From Methylobacterium sp. Leaf118 (GTDB lineage: Bacteria > Pseudomonadota > Alphaproteobacteria > Rhizobiales > Beijerinckiaceae), in NCBI RefSeq assembly GCF_920984675.1, contig NZ_CAKLBV010000025.1, positions 13,650 to 62,574 of the forward strand: DNA of 48,925 bases. Reading direction: 5' to 3'. The notes under the pieces were generated by a model, which had not been told where the DNA came from, did not search any database, and saw only the letters and a list, made by a program, of their open reading frames with translations. Each line of letters opens with the position of its first letter. Positions within the stretch are counted from its first letter, which is position 1. Made by a program: the position numbers and the translations under genes. This document shows positions 36,111 through 45,727 of this stretch, piece after piece.

Positions 36111-37084
36111 CGGGCGCGGTCCTGCGCCGTCCCTTCACCGGGGGGCGGGGAGGCAGCCGGCGCGACGCGCACGGTCGCGGTCATACCCGCCGCGAGGGTC
36201 ACGTCGACCGGCACGGCATCGATCGTGACGCGGACCGGAATTCTCTGGGCGAGCCGAACCCAGGTGAAGACCGGATTGACCGATGGCAGGCCGGCAACCC
36301 CGGGCGTGGCGTTGGGGTCCATGATCCCGCGCGAGAGGCTCTGGACCCGGCCGGGCAGGACCCGATCCGGATAGGCCATCAGCACGATGCGGGCGGCGTC
36401 CCCGACATGGATGCGCCGCAGCTGCGTCTCCTCGAAGTAACCGGCAATCCAGTAGCTGTCGGAGTCGATGAGCGTCATCGCGGCTTGTCCGGCGACCGCG
36501 TAGGTGCCCGCCTGCAGGAGGAGGTTGGTCACGTAGCCGTTGACGGGCGAGCGCACCTCGACGCGCGACAGGTTGAGCTCGGCATTCTCGAGTTCGGCGG
36601 CGGTCGCCTGGTACGCGGCCTCGGCCGCGTCGGCGTTGCTCTGGTAGGTTTGGCGCACCTCGGCGCTGACCGCGAGGTCGTCGAGCTTGTTGCGGCGCTC
36701 CGCCTCGGCCCGGGTGTTGGCGACCTGCGCGGCGTCCCGCGCCAGAGCCGCCTGCGCGCGCTTGACCGCGATCCGGTAGTCGCGCGGGTCGATCCTGAAC
36801 AACACGTCGCCCTTGCGCACCGCCTGGTTGTCCGTGACGACGACCTCGGTGACCTGCCCGGAAATCTCGGCGGCGATCTGGGCCGTGTAGACCCGCACGC
36901 TGCCGTCGCGCGTCCACGGCGTCTCGACGTAGTAGGCCCAGGCGAGCCAAGCGAGGAACCCGGCGCCGGACAGGACCGTCGCGACCGCGACGAGTCCGAA
37001 GACCGACGGGATCGCCGGAACGGGGAGCGCGGCCGTCGGGTGCGCCTGCGCGGGCGCCGGATTGGCCTGGGGGAGGCTCGGCAT
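36107..37084 (-). CDS. HlyD/EmrA/AaeA-type membrane fusion protein
   Basis: 325 residues. One N-terminal membrane helix (residues 28-52) precedes VETPWTRDGSVRVYTAQIAA, the typical AaeA/EmrA start. The barrel-sandwich half is GQVTEVVVTDNQAVRKGDVL, followed by a coiled-coil hairpin (95-175) and the second half VEVRSPVNGYVTNLLLQAGT. With the FUSC and DUF1656 genes upstream it forms the periplasmic adaptor of an AaeBXA-like efflux system, exporting aromatic carboxylates or similar organic acids. Three bases separate it from the DUF1656 gene. Confidence 0.92.
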   Translation of the reverse strand: MPSLPQANPAPAQAHPTAALPVPAIPSVFGLVAVATVLSGAGFLAWLAWAYYVETPWTRDGSVRVYTAQIAAEISGQVTEVVVTDNQAVRKGDVLFRIDPRDYRIAVKRAQAALARDAAQVANTRAEAERRNKLDDLAVSAEVRQTYQSNADAAEAAYQATAAELENAELNLSRVEVRSPVNGYVTNLLLQAGTYAVAGQAAMTLIDSDSYWIAGYFEETQLRRIHVGDAARIVLMAYPDRVLPGRVQSLSRGIMDPNATPGVAGLPSVNPVFTWVRLAQRIPVRVTIDAVPVDVTLAAGMTATVRVAPAASPPPGEGTAQDRAR

Positions 37085-37087
37085 CGC

Positions 37088-37297
37088 TCACACGCGTCCG
37101 AGCGCGAGGACGAGGCCCGACAGCGTGAGGGTGAAGCACGCGAGTTCGACGAGCGGCGAATGCGACCAACGCCGCGTCGCCGGCAACTGACGCAGCAGGA
37201 CGACGACCGCACAGGTCACGCAGAAGGCAAGGACGATGCAGGGCGCGAAGGGCGCCACGAAGACGCCCAGGATGTCGATTTCGCGGAGTGGAATCAT
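37088..37297 (-). CDS. DUF1656 (AaeX-like) small membrane protein
   Basis: 69 residues with two membrane segments (VFVAPFAPCIVLAFCVTCAV and LVELACFTLTLSGLVLAL) and the family opening IPLREIDILGVFVAP. AaeX proteins accompany AaeA and AaeB but have no known activity. The ATG overlaps the FUSC gene stop by four bases, which fixes the start. Confidence 0.9.
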   Translation of the reverse strand: MIPLREIDILGVFVAPFAPCIVLAFCVTCAVVVLLRQLPATRRWSHSPLVELACFTLTLSGLVLALGRV

Positions 37298-38421
37298 CGG
37301 GCGATCCTCCAGATACGTGCCGGGAGCACCACCTCGAAGGCTGCGACCGCGAAGGCGATGCCGGCAAAGACCGCGAGGCATTCGTTCAGCGAGCCGATGA
37401 GGTCGTACTGCATCGGATTGGTCGGATCGACCGCCGTCAGGAACGACAGGTTGTAGCCGATGGCGGCCCCGGTCGTGCGCGGATCGGTGACGGCCACCGC
37501 ACCGATGAAGAGGAAGGGAAACAGGACCGCGGCGAGGATCTCGAAGGCGGCCGGCGTGCCGAGGAGGGCGTATTTCGCTGCCAGCCCGGCGATCTGGCCC
37601 ACGGCCACGCCCCCGAGATAGGCCTGCGCACGCCTGTCCGAATCGGGCATCGTGGCGAAGATGATGGAGACGACCCCCGCGAAGGCGACGAAGAACCCGC
37701 CGCTCGGCCAGGCGGTGGCGATCCAGATCGCCCAGGCACTCCCGACCACCAGGAAGGTCCGAAACGCGTTGGCCAACACGACGTCGGGGGTCGGCATCGG
37801 CGGTGCTGGGCTCGCGGGCGGAGGACCCCGGCCGATCTCCGCAAGCGCGCTCGCCGCGTACACGCAGGCAATCCCGACCGAGATCCCGGCCCCGCGGGCC
37901 AGGGCCGTTTCGAACACCGACAGGGGCGCGTCCGCGCTCAGGACGACGATCAGGCCTGCCGTGAGGCCGCCCAGGGCGGCGCCGTAGGAGGCAAGGCCCG
38001 GAAGGCTTCCCCCCACGAAGGCGCTGAGCCCGAACCACAGGGCCAGATACAGCCCCAGGGCGATGGGCGTCTGGGCGAAGGCCGCGATCCCGACCACCCC
38101 GGCGACGAGTCCGAGCAGGGTGCCGATCATCCGCCAAGCCCCCTTTTGGGCGACCAAGCCGCGCGTCGGCAAGGCGAGCGACATCACCGTCCAGGCGGCC
38201 CAGCGCGGCGTATCGAGCTGCAGCCACATGGCCAGCCAGAGGGCCGCCAGGGAAGCCAGAGCGGTCCGGATGCCGAACGGCACGCCGGTCCCCACGAGAC
38301 GCGTCAGGAGGGGAGCCCCGTGATCAATCGAGCGGCCCGAGGGTGTCCCGGGGGCCTCGTCGCTAAGGCGGCGTGCTGTTCCGCTGCCAGTCGATCCGGA
38401 CCCGTCTGCGCTGGCCGCCAC
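37294..38421 (-). CDS. FUSC/AaeB-type inner-membrane efflux protein
   Basis: 375 residues from a GTG that lies two bases after the oxalate decarboxylase stop; the frame is open further upstream but overlaps that gene. Membrane helices come in two clusters (about 45-170 and 220-360), with the conserved GIRTALASLAALWLAMWLQL and GGFFVAFAGVVSIIFATMPD matching the fusaric-acid-resistance/AaeB group. It is shorter than the 650-residue AaeB proteins and more like the compact FUSC type. With HlyD and DUF1656 it would form a tripartite acid efflux system. Confidence 0.87.
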   Translation of the reverse strand: MAASADGSGSTGSGTARRLSDEAPGTPSGRSIDHGAPLLTRLVGTGVPFGIRTALASLAALWLAMWLQLDTPRWAAWTVMSLALPTRGLVAQKGAWRMIGTLLGLVAGVVGIAAFAQTPIALGLYLALWFGLSAFVGGSLPGLASYGAALGGLTAGLIVVLSADAPLSVFETALARGAGISVGIACVYAASALAEIGRGPPPASPAPPMPTPDVVLANAFRTFLVVGSAWAIWIATAWPSGGFFVAFAGVVSIIFATMPDSDRRAQAYLGGVAVGQIAGLAAKYALLGTPAAFEILAAVLFPFLFIGAVAVTDPRTTGAAIGYNLSFLTAVDPTNPMQYDLIGSLNECLAVFAGIAFAVAAFEVVLPARIWRIAR

Positions 38422-38423
38422 GC

Positions 38424-39461
38424 TCAGGGACCGGGGATCAGAAAGCCCGGCTGGCGCGTCAGCGCCTCGGCCGCCGGTCTGGGGAGACCGAGGTTGGTCG
38501 CCAGCACGTCGGGCGGGTTCGAGCGCAGCCAAGCCGAAAGGTCGTTGGCTTGATAATGCCCGTTGTTGAATCCGACGAGCACCTTGAGGACGCCCGAACC
38601 CGTGTTCCGGATGTAGTGTCCCGATCCCATCGGAGCGTAGCCGATGTCGCCCGCCTCGAAGGTTTCGACGACGACGCGACCCTCCGCGAGGAACACAACC
38701 ATCTCGGCGGAGCCTTCGAGATAATACTGCCACTCGTCGGCGTTCGGATGCCAGTGCAGTTCGCGCATCGCTCCCGGTTCGATCTCGAGCAGAGAGCCCG
38801 CCATCGTGGTCGAGAGCGGAAACTCCGCGACCGTGACGGTCCGCTGGGTGCCGCCGCCGGGGACGCGCCGGGGCTCCTGGGCGTGGAGCGGGTACCGGTG
38901 CCGCGACGTCAACGCCGGTCGCGCCCGCGGGGTCGCATCGGCCGAGCGGTCGTCCGGTACGGGGCCGAGGGCGAAATACGCTTCGCCGCGGGGCAATTGG
39001 GCCAGATCCTCGGGGGCGACGCGAAGATTCTGGGCGAGGGCGGCCCTGGGCGTATGGGCCAGCCAATCCGTGACGCTGAAGGTGTGATCCTCGGAGAAAT
39101 CGCCGTTGTCGAAGATCAGGATGAAGTGGCACTCGTGCGGTCCGAGCCCTTGGATGGAGTGCCCCCAGCCGCGCGGGAAATACCAGACGTCGCCGGGGCC
39201 GAACGTGTCGATCGCCGAGCTGCCGTCTGGATCGAGGATCGTGGTGCGGCAGTTGCCCGAAACGACGTAGGCCCATTCCGCCGCGTTGGCGTGCCAGTGC
39301 ATCTCCCGCATTCCGCCGGGCGCCAAGCGCATCGAGACGCCCGCGATACCCTGGCTCGATGGAAACTGCTGAACCGAGGCGCCGCGGGTGATGCCGCCGG
39401 GGCCGAGGCGGGGCGGCTGCGCCTCCAGGCGATAGCGGAACGACAATTCAGGAGCCGTCAC
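38424..39461 (-). CDS. oxdC: Oxalate decarboxylase (bicupin)
   Basis: 345 residues from a GTG with GAGGA upstream. Two cupins each have a complete Mn site: first MREMHWHANAAEWAYVVSG (His55, His57, Glu62) with His101 in GWGHSIQG; second MRELHWHPNADEWQYYLEG (His236, His238, Glu243) with His282 in GSGHYIRN. The lid loop reads SEDH (123-126), retaining the Glu of the SENS lid that sets decarboxylase rather than oxidase activity in the family. Expected reaction: oxalate plus H+ to formate plus CO2, consuming a proton. No signal peptide is visible, so cytosolic. It heads the efflux operon together with the UBP zinc-finger gene. Confidence 0.9.
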   Translation of the reverse strand: MTAPELSFRYRLEAQPPRLGPGGITRGASVQQFPSSQGIAGVSMRLAPGGMREMHWHANAAEWAYVVSGNCRTTILDPDGSSAIDTFGPGDVWYFPRGWGHSIQGLGPHECHFILIFDNGDFSEDHTFSVTDWLAHTPRAALAQNLRVAPEDLAQLPRGEAYFALGPVPDDRSADATPRARPALTSRHRYPLHAQEPRRVPGGGTQRTVTVAEFPLSTTMAGSLLEIEPGAMRELHWHPNADEWQYYLEGSAEMVVFLAEGRVVVETFEAGDIGYAPMGSGHYIRNTGSGVLKVLVGFNNGHYQANDLSAWLRSNPPDVLATNLGLPRPAAEALTRQPGFLIPGP

Positions 39462-39522
39462 CGGGCAATCCTCGTTGCGGTGGCAAGTCGATGCCGGACG
39501 AAGGGCATCATGTGCTGGGAAT

Positions 39523-39927
39523 TCAATAGTATCGCGGGATGGGCCCATCTTGCGGCGTCGTGTCGCCCTCAAGATCGATCATGATCGAATCGACGTAGCA
39601 CCATCCCCAACCCTCCGGAGGATCGTAACCTTCGACGATCGGATGTTCGGTCGCGTGAAAATGGGCTGTCGCGTGCCGCATCGGTGACTGATCGCAGCAC
39701 CCGACATGCCCGCAGGTCCTGCAGATCCGCAGGTGGAACCACGCGCTGCCGATCCGAAGGCAGTCCTCGCAGCCGCGCGCGCTCGGCTTCACCTCTCGGA
39801 TGTCCGCGACGTGTCGACAGGCTGGAGGCACCGATCGTCTCCTTCGCAGATCGTCTGTGGGGCTGCCCCGGACCTTGGATCGGACGGGCAATGCGATCGC
39901 CGAGCCGATCCAAGGCTCCGATTTCAT
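39523..39927 (-). CDS. UBP-type zinc-finger protein
   Basis: 134 residues from the ATG giving MKSEPWIGSAIAL. The C-terminal 90 residues carry the UBP zinc-finger pattern: ACRH, then ARGCEDCLRIG, then LRICRTCGHVGCCDQS, then RHATAHFHATEHP, supplying paired Cys/His ligands. Stand-alone UBP fingers of this size occur in bacteria and may bind C-terminal di-Gly peptides or act as regulatory modules. It is the first gene of the minus-strand run, 61 bp before the oxalate decarboxylase start. Confidence 0.85.
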   Translation of the reverse strand: MKSEPWIGSAIALPVRSKVRGSPTDDLRRRRSVPPACRHVADIREVKPSARGCEDCLRIGSAWFHLRICRTCGHVGCCDQSPMRHATAHFHATEHPIVEGYDPPEGWGWCYVDSIMIDLEGDTTPQDGPIPRYY

Positions 39928-40378
39928 CTCAAAGACCCCGTTTCGCCTGCCGCATCTTGTCCAAACCTGCGCCGATTTGGACGATTGGATCGGCTGCGGG
40001 CCGACCAATCTGCCCCGCGGCGGGAGAGCGATCCCTGGGGCGCCCGAGCGAAGTCGGGGCGGCGCGATCGTCCTAAAACGACAAGATCGATCAATCTTTC
40101 CGAGCCGGGCTGTTCCAATCAGCACAGCGTCCGCACGAACGTGCTCACGCTCAGACAGGTCCTCGTGAGCCGACGCGGGCACGCCGTCATCGTCACCCCT
40201 GATCGCGACGGTCCAGCCGATAGCGTCGCCGGGCGAATGAGCACGAACGACCCCGGCGCTCGGCCGAGCGTATCGGCGCGGGGGAGGCACCCTCTTCGCA
40301 CGTGCTCGCAGCCCGTCTCGGTCGACGCCACTCCGTACGAGAGCGGAAACCGCGCCTGTCCCAAGTACGAGGAGCCCC
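39928..40378. promoter_or_regulatory. Divergent promoter region, 451 bp
   Basis: Lies between the UBP/oxalate-decarboxylase run and the FdhF-cydAB operon and must hold promoters for both. I see the self-complementary GATCGATC at 40085-40092 but no full FNR/FixK box or other clear operator, and no gene in it. Confidence 0.4.
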
Positions 40379-42670
40379 ATGGTCGAGGCTAAGATCCGCG
40401 CCTATACCAATCCTGCCGGCGGTTGGGGCGCTCTGGAGGCGACCGGCAAGGCGCTCGTCGAGCAGGAGATTCCGGTGCGCGGCGCGGCGACGCTGCTGCG
40501 CATGAATCAACCGACGGGGTTCGACTGCCCCGGCTGCGCCTGGCCCGATCCCAAGAAGCCCGGTCCGTTCGAGTTCTGCGAGAACGGCGCTAAGGCGATG
40601 GCGTGGGAAGCGACCTCCAAACGATGCACCCCGGACTTCTTCGCCGCCCATCGGGTCTCCGAGTTGGAGACGTGGAACGACTACGATCTGGAGATGGTCG
40701 GGCGCATCACGCATCCGATGCGCTACGAGGCGGCGAGCGACACCTATGTGCCGGTCCCCTGGGATGAGGCCTTCGCGCGCATCGGGGCGCTGCTGCGGGC
40801 GCAAGCCGACCCGGATCAGGTCGAGTTCTACACCTCAGGGCGGGCCTCGAACGAGGCCGCGTTCCTGTTCCAGCTTCTTGGGCGGGCTTACGGGACCAAC
40901 AACTTTCCCGATTGCTCGAACATGTGCCACGAGGCGACCAGCGTCGGGCTCCCGCAGAGTATCGGCGTCGGCAAGGGCACGGTGCTGCTGGAGGATTTCG
41001 ACCGCGCCGACGCCATCCTGATCTTCGGCCAGAATCCCGGGACCAACAGTCCGCGGATGATGACGAGCCTGCGCGACGCGGCGCGGCGCAACGCGGCGAT
41101 CCTGAGCTTCAATCCGTTCCCGGAAAGAGCCTTGGAGCGCTTTCAGGCGCCCCAGAACCCCGTCGAGATGGCGTCGCTGACATCGACGCCGATCTCGTCG
41201 CGCATCTTCCAGGTCCGGGTCGGGGGCGACGCGGCGGCCCTCAAGGGCATCATGAAGGCCTGCATCGCGATGGACGATGCCGCCATCGCGGCCGACGAGG
41301 CACGCGTGCTCGATGCGGATTTCATCGCCGGCCACACGAACGGGTTCGAGGCCCTCGCGGCCGACCTCCGGGCGGCATCCTGGGCGGCGATCGAGCGGCG
41401 CTCGGGTCTCACCCGCGCGGATCTCGAATTCGCGGCACGGACCTATGTGGCCGCCGAGAACGCCATCCTGGTCTGGGGCATGGGGATCACCCAGCATCGG
41501 CGCGGCACAGAGAATGTCCGCCTGGTCGCCAATCTCGCGCTCCTCCGGGGCAATGTCGGGCGGCCGGGCGCCGGACTGTGTCCGGTGCGCGGACATTCCA
41601 ACGTCCAGGGCAACCGAACCGTCGGCATCACCGAGAAGCCGACGGCCGAGATGCTGGACCGGATCCGGGACACCTTCGGCTTCGCGCCGCCTCGGGCGCC
41701 AGGCCACGACGTGGTCGCGGCCCTCGACGCGATGCTTCAGGGCCATGCGCGGGCCTTCATCGCGCTCGGCGGAAACTTCGCCGCCGCCATCCCCGACACG
41801 GCGCGCGTCCAGCAGGCGATGCGCAAGCTCGACCTGACGGTGGCGATCAACACGAAACTCAACCGGGGACAGCTCGTCCACGGCCGCGAAGCCTACATCC
41901 TTCCCTGCCTCGCGCGCAGCGAAGTCGACCATCAGGCGACGGGCCCCCAGTCGATCACCGTCGAGGATTCGATGTCGATGGTGCACGCCTCGGCCGGCCG
42001 CAACGCCCCGGCCTCCCCGCACCTGATGAGCGAGACCGCGATCGTGGCCGGCCTCGCGCGCGCGACGCTCGGTCCGGACTCGACGATCCCCTGGAAGGAC
42101 TTCACCGCGGATTACGACCGCATCCGCCACGCGATCGAGCGCGTCTTCCCGATCTTCCAGGGCTTCAACGCACGGATCCGTGTGCCCGGCGGCTTTCATC
42201 TCACCTCGCTGGCGCGGGAGCGGATCTGGGCGACGCCGTCCGGCCGAGCCCAGTTCGCCGTGTTCGAGGGTCTGGAAGAGGACGCCCATACGGGCGACCC
42301 GCAGGCCCTCTGGCTGACCACGATGCGCAGCCACGACCAGTACAACACGACGCTCTACAGTCTGTCAGACCGCTATCGCGGCGTCTTCGGCGGTCGCATG
42401 GTGGTTTTCCTCAGCGAGGCCGAGATGGCCCGCCAGGGTGTCCGCGCCGGGGAGCGGGTGGCGCTCGACACGATCGCCGACGATGGGGTCGCCCGCTCGG
42501 TCGAGGGCTTCCAAGTCGTGCCCTACCGGCTGCCCGACGGCTGCGTCGGCGCCTATTACCCGGAGGCAAATCCCCTGGTGCCGCTCGGCCTGCACGATCC
42601 GCAGAGCCACACCCCCTCCTATAAGGCGATTCCGGTCCGGATGCGCCGCCTTGAGACGGGAGCCGCCTGA
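40379..42670 (+). CDS. FdhF/YdeP-type molybdopterin oxidoreductase
   Basis: 763 residues. The N-terminal FDCPGCAWPDP (Cys50, Cys53) with Cys67 in EFCENGAKA fits an Fe-S site of the YdeP subgroup. The molybdopterin core includes VEFYTSGRASNEAAFLFQLL and SNMCHEATSVGLPQS, where Cys183 is the candidate Mo ligand, plus ILVWGMGITQHRRGTENVR and the C-terminal dinucleotide-binding domain with LWLTTMRSHDQYNTTLYS. YdeP is linked to acid resistance in E. coli, and relatives in Methylobacterium have been called formate dehydrogenases; which applies here is not clear from sequence. Two bases before cydA, so one transcript. Confidence 0.85.
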   Translation: MVEAKIRAYTNPAGGWGALEATGKALVEQEIPVRGAATLLRMNQPTGFDCPGCAWPDPKKPGPFEFCENGAKAMAWEATSKRCTPDFFAAHRVSELETWNDYDLEMVGRITHPMRYEAASDTYVPVPWDEAFARIGALLRAQADPDQVEFYTSGRASNEAAFLFQLLGRAYGTNNFPDCSNMCHEATSVGLPQSIGVGKGTVLLEDFDRADAILIFGQNPGTNSPRMMTSLRDAARRNAAILSFNPFPERALERFQAPQNPVEMASLTSTPISSRIFQVRVGGDAAALKGIMKACIAMDDAAIAADEARVLDADFIAGHTNGFEALAADLRAASWAAIERRSGLTRADLEFAARTYVAAENAILVWGMGITQHRRGTENVRLVANLALLRGNVGRPGAGLCPVRGHSNVQGNRTVGITEKPTAEMLDRIRDTFGFAPPRAPGHDVVAALDAMLQGHARAFIALGGNFAAAIPDTARVQQAMRKLDLTVAINTKLNRGQLVHGREAYILPCLARSEVDHQATGPQSITVEDSMSMVHASAGRNAPASPHLMSETAIVAGLARATLGPDSTIPWKDFTADYDRIRHAIERVFPIFQGFNARIRVPGGFHLTSLARERIWATPSGRAQFAVFEGLEEDAHTGDPQALWLTTMRSHDQYNTTLYSLSDRYRGVFGGRMVVFLSEAEMARQGVRAGERVALDTIADDGVARSVEGFQVVPYRLPDGCVGAYYPEANPLVPLGLHDPQSHTPSYKAIPVRMRRLETGAA

Positions 42671-42672
42671 TC

Positions 42673-44085
42673 ATGGATGCCCTCACGCTCTCCCGCATCC
42701 AGTTCGCCTTCACGATCGGCTTTCACATCCTGTGGCCGGCCTTCACGATCGGCATCGCGTCGTTCGTGGCTTTCCTGAGCTTCTGGTGGTGGCGCACGGG
42801 CAACCCCGTCTACGGCGCGCTCATGCGGTTCTGGATCCACATCTTCGCGCTGGGTTTCGGCATGGGGGTCGTGACCGGACTGGTGCTCTCCTACCAGATC
42901 GGGACCAATTGGAGCGGGTTCTCCCGGGCCGTCAGCAACGTGCTCGGGCCGTTCTTCATGTACGAGGTCATGACCGCCTTCTTCCTGGAGGCGGGTTTCA
43001 TCGGCATCGTCATCTTCGGCGAGAAGCGGGTCGGGCGCGGCGCGCATTTCTTCGCCTGCCTGATGGTTGCCACCGGGACGCTGTTCAGCGCCAGCTGGAT
43101 CCTCGCCTCCAATAGCTGGATGCAGACCCCGGCCGGCTACACGCTCGATTCCGAAGGCGTGTTCCACGTCACCGACTGGTGGGCGGCGTTCTTCAATCCG
43201 TCCTTCCCCTATCGCTTCCTCCACATGATCTGCGCCAGCTACATCACGGGCAGCTTCGTGGTGGCGGGGGTCTCGGCCTACCATCTCTGGCGGCGGGAGC
43301 ACGTCGAGGTGGCCCGCAAGGGCTTCTCGCTGGCGATGGGCGCTGCCCTGGTGCTCGTCCCGCTGCAACTCGTCATCGGCGACGCGCACGGGCGCAACAC
43401 CATGCGGCATCAGCCGACGAAGCTCGCCGCCATGGAAGGGCTCTGGGATTCCGGCTCGGGCGTTGCCGCGACGCTCATCGCGTGGCCGGACATGGAGGGC
43501 GAGCGCAATCGCTTCGAGATCGCCATCCCGCACGCCGCGAGCCTTTACCTGACGCATAGCTGGAACGGCTACGTGCAGGGTCTCAAGGCCGTCCCAGCGG
43601 CCGACCGCCCTTATGTCCCGCTTGTGTTCTTCGCCTTCCGCATCATGGTGGGCATCGGCATCGTGCTCCTCATCCTGGCGATCGTGGGGGGCGTCCTGCG
43701 CTGGCGCGGCCGCCTGTTCACGACGCGGTGGTTCCAGCTCGCCGCCATGGCGGCGACCCCGCTGGGCTTCATCGCGGTGATCGCCGGCTGGACCGTGACG
43801 GAGACCGGGCGACAGCCCTACGTGGTCTACGGACACCTGCGCACGGCCGACGCCGTCGCGCCGATCGCGCCCGGGGCCGTGCTGACCTCGTTGGTGATGT
43901 TCTTCCTCGTCTACAACGTCCTGCTCCTGGCCTTCTTCTGGTACGGGGCGCGGATCGTCGTGCGCGGACCGAGCGCGATCCCGAACGTGCATCCGAACGC
44001 GGTGCGCCCCGGCCTCGAGCAGGCGGGAACCGCCGTCCTCAGCCGGGCGACCGCCCCCCCCGCATCGATCGCAGCCGGGGAATGA
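42673..44085 (+). CDS. cydA: Cytochrome bd-type ubiquinol oxidase subunit I (CioA-like)
   Basis: 470 residues, about nine membrane helices. The start RIQFAFTIGFHILWPAFTIG holds His18, the expected haem b595 ligand; SFPYRFLHMICASYITGSFV and GRQPYVVYGHLRTADAV are family blocks. The Q loop between helices 6 and 7 (GDAHGRNTMRHQPTKLAAME) is short, the mark of the cyanide-insensitive CIO subtype rather than the long-Q-loop E. coli form. The product oxidises quinol and reduces O2 to water. Translated with cydB by a four-base overlap. Confidence 0.93.
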   Translation: MDALTLSRIQFAFTIGFHILWPAFTIGIASFVAFLSFWWWRTGNPVYGALMRFWIHIFALGFGMGVVTGLVLSYQIGTNWSGFSRAVSNVLGPFFMYEVMTAFFLEAGFIGIVIFGEKRVGRGAHFFACLMVATGTLFSASWILASNSWMQTPAGYTLDSEGVFHVTDWWAAFFNPSFPYRFLHMICASYITGSFVVAGVSAYHLWRREHVEVARKGFSLAMGAALVLVPLQLVIGDAHGRNTMRHQPTKLAAMEGLWDSGSGVAATLIAWPDMEGERNRFEIAIPHAASLYLTHSWNGYVQGLKAVPAADRPYVPLVFFAFRIMVGIGIVLLILAIVGGVLRWRGRLFTTRWFQLAAMAATPLGFIAVIAGWTVTETGRQPYVVYGHLRTADAVAPIAPGAVLTSLVMFFLVYNVLLLAFFWYGARIVVRGPSAIPNVHPNAVRPGLEQAGTAVLSRATAPPASIAAGE

Positions 44086-45158
44086 CGATGGACCTGCCTC
44101 TGATCTTCGCGCTCGTCTCCGCGACCGCCATCGCCGTCTACGTTCTCGCCGACGGCTTTGATCTCGGCGTCGGGATCCTGTTCCTGCTTGCGCCGCGCGG
44201 TCGGCATCGGGACCTGATGATGCAGAGCGTCGCGCCGATGTGGGACGGCAACGAAACCTGGCTCGTGCTGGGGGGCGCCCTGCTCTGGGCCGCGTTCCCG
44301 ATGGCCTATTACGTCCTGCTCCCGGCCTTCTACCTGCCGATCATGGCGATGCTGTTCGCCCTGATCCTGCGGGGCATCGCCTTCGAATTCCGGTTCCAGG
44401 CGACCCGCTTCCAGCGCGTCTGGGATTTCGCCTTCGCGGGCGGATCGCTCCTGGCCGCGTTGGCGCAAGGGATCATCCTGGGCGGCTTCATCGGCGGCGT
44501 CCCGCTGAGCAACGGAGTCTTCTCGGGAACCGCGTTCAGTGCGTTCAGCGTGCTGGGATTGCTGTGCGGCGCCGGCCTCGTCGGGGGTTATGCCTTGCTC
44601 GGGGCGGGCTGGCTGATCTGGCGCACCGACGGGCCCGTGCAGATCTTCGGCCGGGAGGTGGGACGCGCCGCCCTGATCCTGACCGCCAGCATGATGCTCC
44701 TGGTGAGCGCGTGGACGGCTCTGAGCGTGCCCGAGGTGGCGCGGCGCTGGTTCGCGTGGCCGACCGTGGTGCCCCTCGCGCTTCTCCCTGCGGCGGCCGT
44801 AGGCCTCTCGGTCCTGATCTGGCGCAGCCTGTGGAGCCCGCGCGAGACACGGGTCTTTCAGTTCGCAATCCTGCTGTTCCTCCTCGGCTTTGTGGGTCTG
44901 GTGGTCAGCCTGTGGCCCTACGTCGTCCCGCGCCACGCCACGATCTGGAGCGCCGCGTCCGACGACGCGACGCTGCGCTTCGTAGGCATCGGCATGCTGA
45001 TCGTCGTGCCGGTCATCATCGCCTATCTCGGCCACGCCTACTGGGTGTTCCGGGGGAAGACGGTGCCGAGCGCGCAGGAGGCCGAGGAAACCCTCCCGGC
45101 GACGCCGTCCGCGGGGCGGCGCAGCTCGGCTTCGGAGACCGCACTGCACCTCTGCTGA
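44082..45158 (+). CDS. cydB: Cytochrome bd-type ubiquinol oxidase subunit II
   Basis: 358 residues from the ATG giving [20 protein letters not shown] (ATG 44088 is an alternative). Eight or so membrane helices; the blocks [40 protein letters not shown] and [15 protein letters not shown] are standard CydB. The C-terminus continues past the last helix ([14 protein letters not shown]) by about 36 residues ending [11 protein letters not shown], and the RND-pump fragment begins right there, so this tail may be replaced sequence. Function should not depend on it. Confidence 0.92.
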   Translation: MTMDLPLIFALVSATAIAVYVLADGFDLGVGILFLLAPRGRHRDLMMQSVAPMWDGNETWLVLGGALLWAAFPMAYYVLLPAFYLPIMAMLFALILRGIAFEFRFQATRFQRVWDFAFAGGSLLAALAQGIILGGFIGGVPLSNGVFSGTAFSAFSVLGLLCGAGLVGGYALLGAGWLIWRTDGPVQIFGREVGRAALILTASMMLLVSAWTALSVPEVARRWFAWPTVVPLALLPAAAVGLSVLIWRSLWSPRETRVFQFAILLFLLGFVGLVVSLWPYVVPRHATIWSAASDDATLRFVGIGMLIVVPVIIAYLGHAYWVFRGKTVPSAQEAEETLPATPSAGRRSSASETALHLC

Positions 45159-45667
45159 GGCCCTTCGCGATCTACCTGATCCTCGGCATGCTCTACGAGA
45201 GCACGATCCATCCGATCACGATCCTCTCGACGCTGCCCTCCGCGGGCCTCGGCGTGCTGCTCGCTCTGATGGCCTTCGGGCGACCGCTCGACATGATCGG
45301 CCTCATCGGGATCATCCTGTTGATCGGCATCGTCCAGAAGAACGGCATCATGCTGGTCGATGTCGCCCTCGAGGCGGAACGGAGCCGCGGGCTCTCGGCC
45401 ACGGAAGCGGCCCGCGAGGCCTGCCGCCTCCGCTTCCGGCCGATCCTGATGACCACGCTCCGCGCCCTCCTCGGAGGTGTCCCGTTACTGCTCGCGACCG
45501 GCGCCGGCGCCGACTTGCGCCAGCCCCTCGGCCTGACGATCGTGGGAGGGTTGATCGTTTCGCAGATCCTCACGCTCTACACGACGCCGGTCGTCTATAT
45601 CTACATGGCCCGCCTCGGCAGGCTGCTGTCTCGCAACAACGTCCATGCGCCGCCGCACGTGATCTGA
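45152..45667 (+). pseudogene. C-terminal fragment of an RND multidrug efflux permease
   Basis: About 170 residues matching only the last part of an MdtB/MdtC-type RND permease: [60 protein letters not shown] and [19 protein letters not shown] full pump has about 1040 residues, so some 85 percent is missing. The frame runs into the cydB 3' end without its own start. It is a remnant of a deletion or rearrangement that joined an efflux gene to the cyd operon; no function is expected. Confidence 0.88.
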
Positions 45668-45727
45668 CGGCACCGGCGCATTCGCGATGGCCGCTCGGAA
45701 CAGACATCGTCAGGCCTTGGCGCCACC

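Noticed and set aside
40085..40092. FNR/FixK box before the FdhF-cydAB operon
   Set aside because: Only GATCGATC with an adjoining ATCAA half was found; the opposite TTGAT half at the right spacing is missing.
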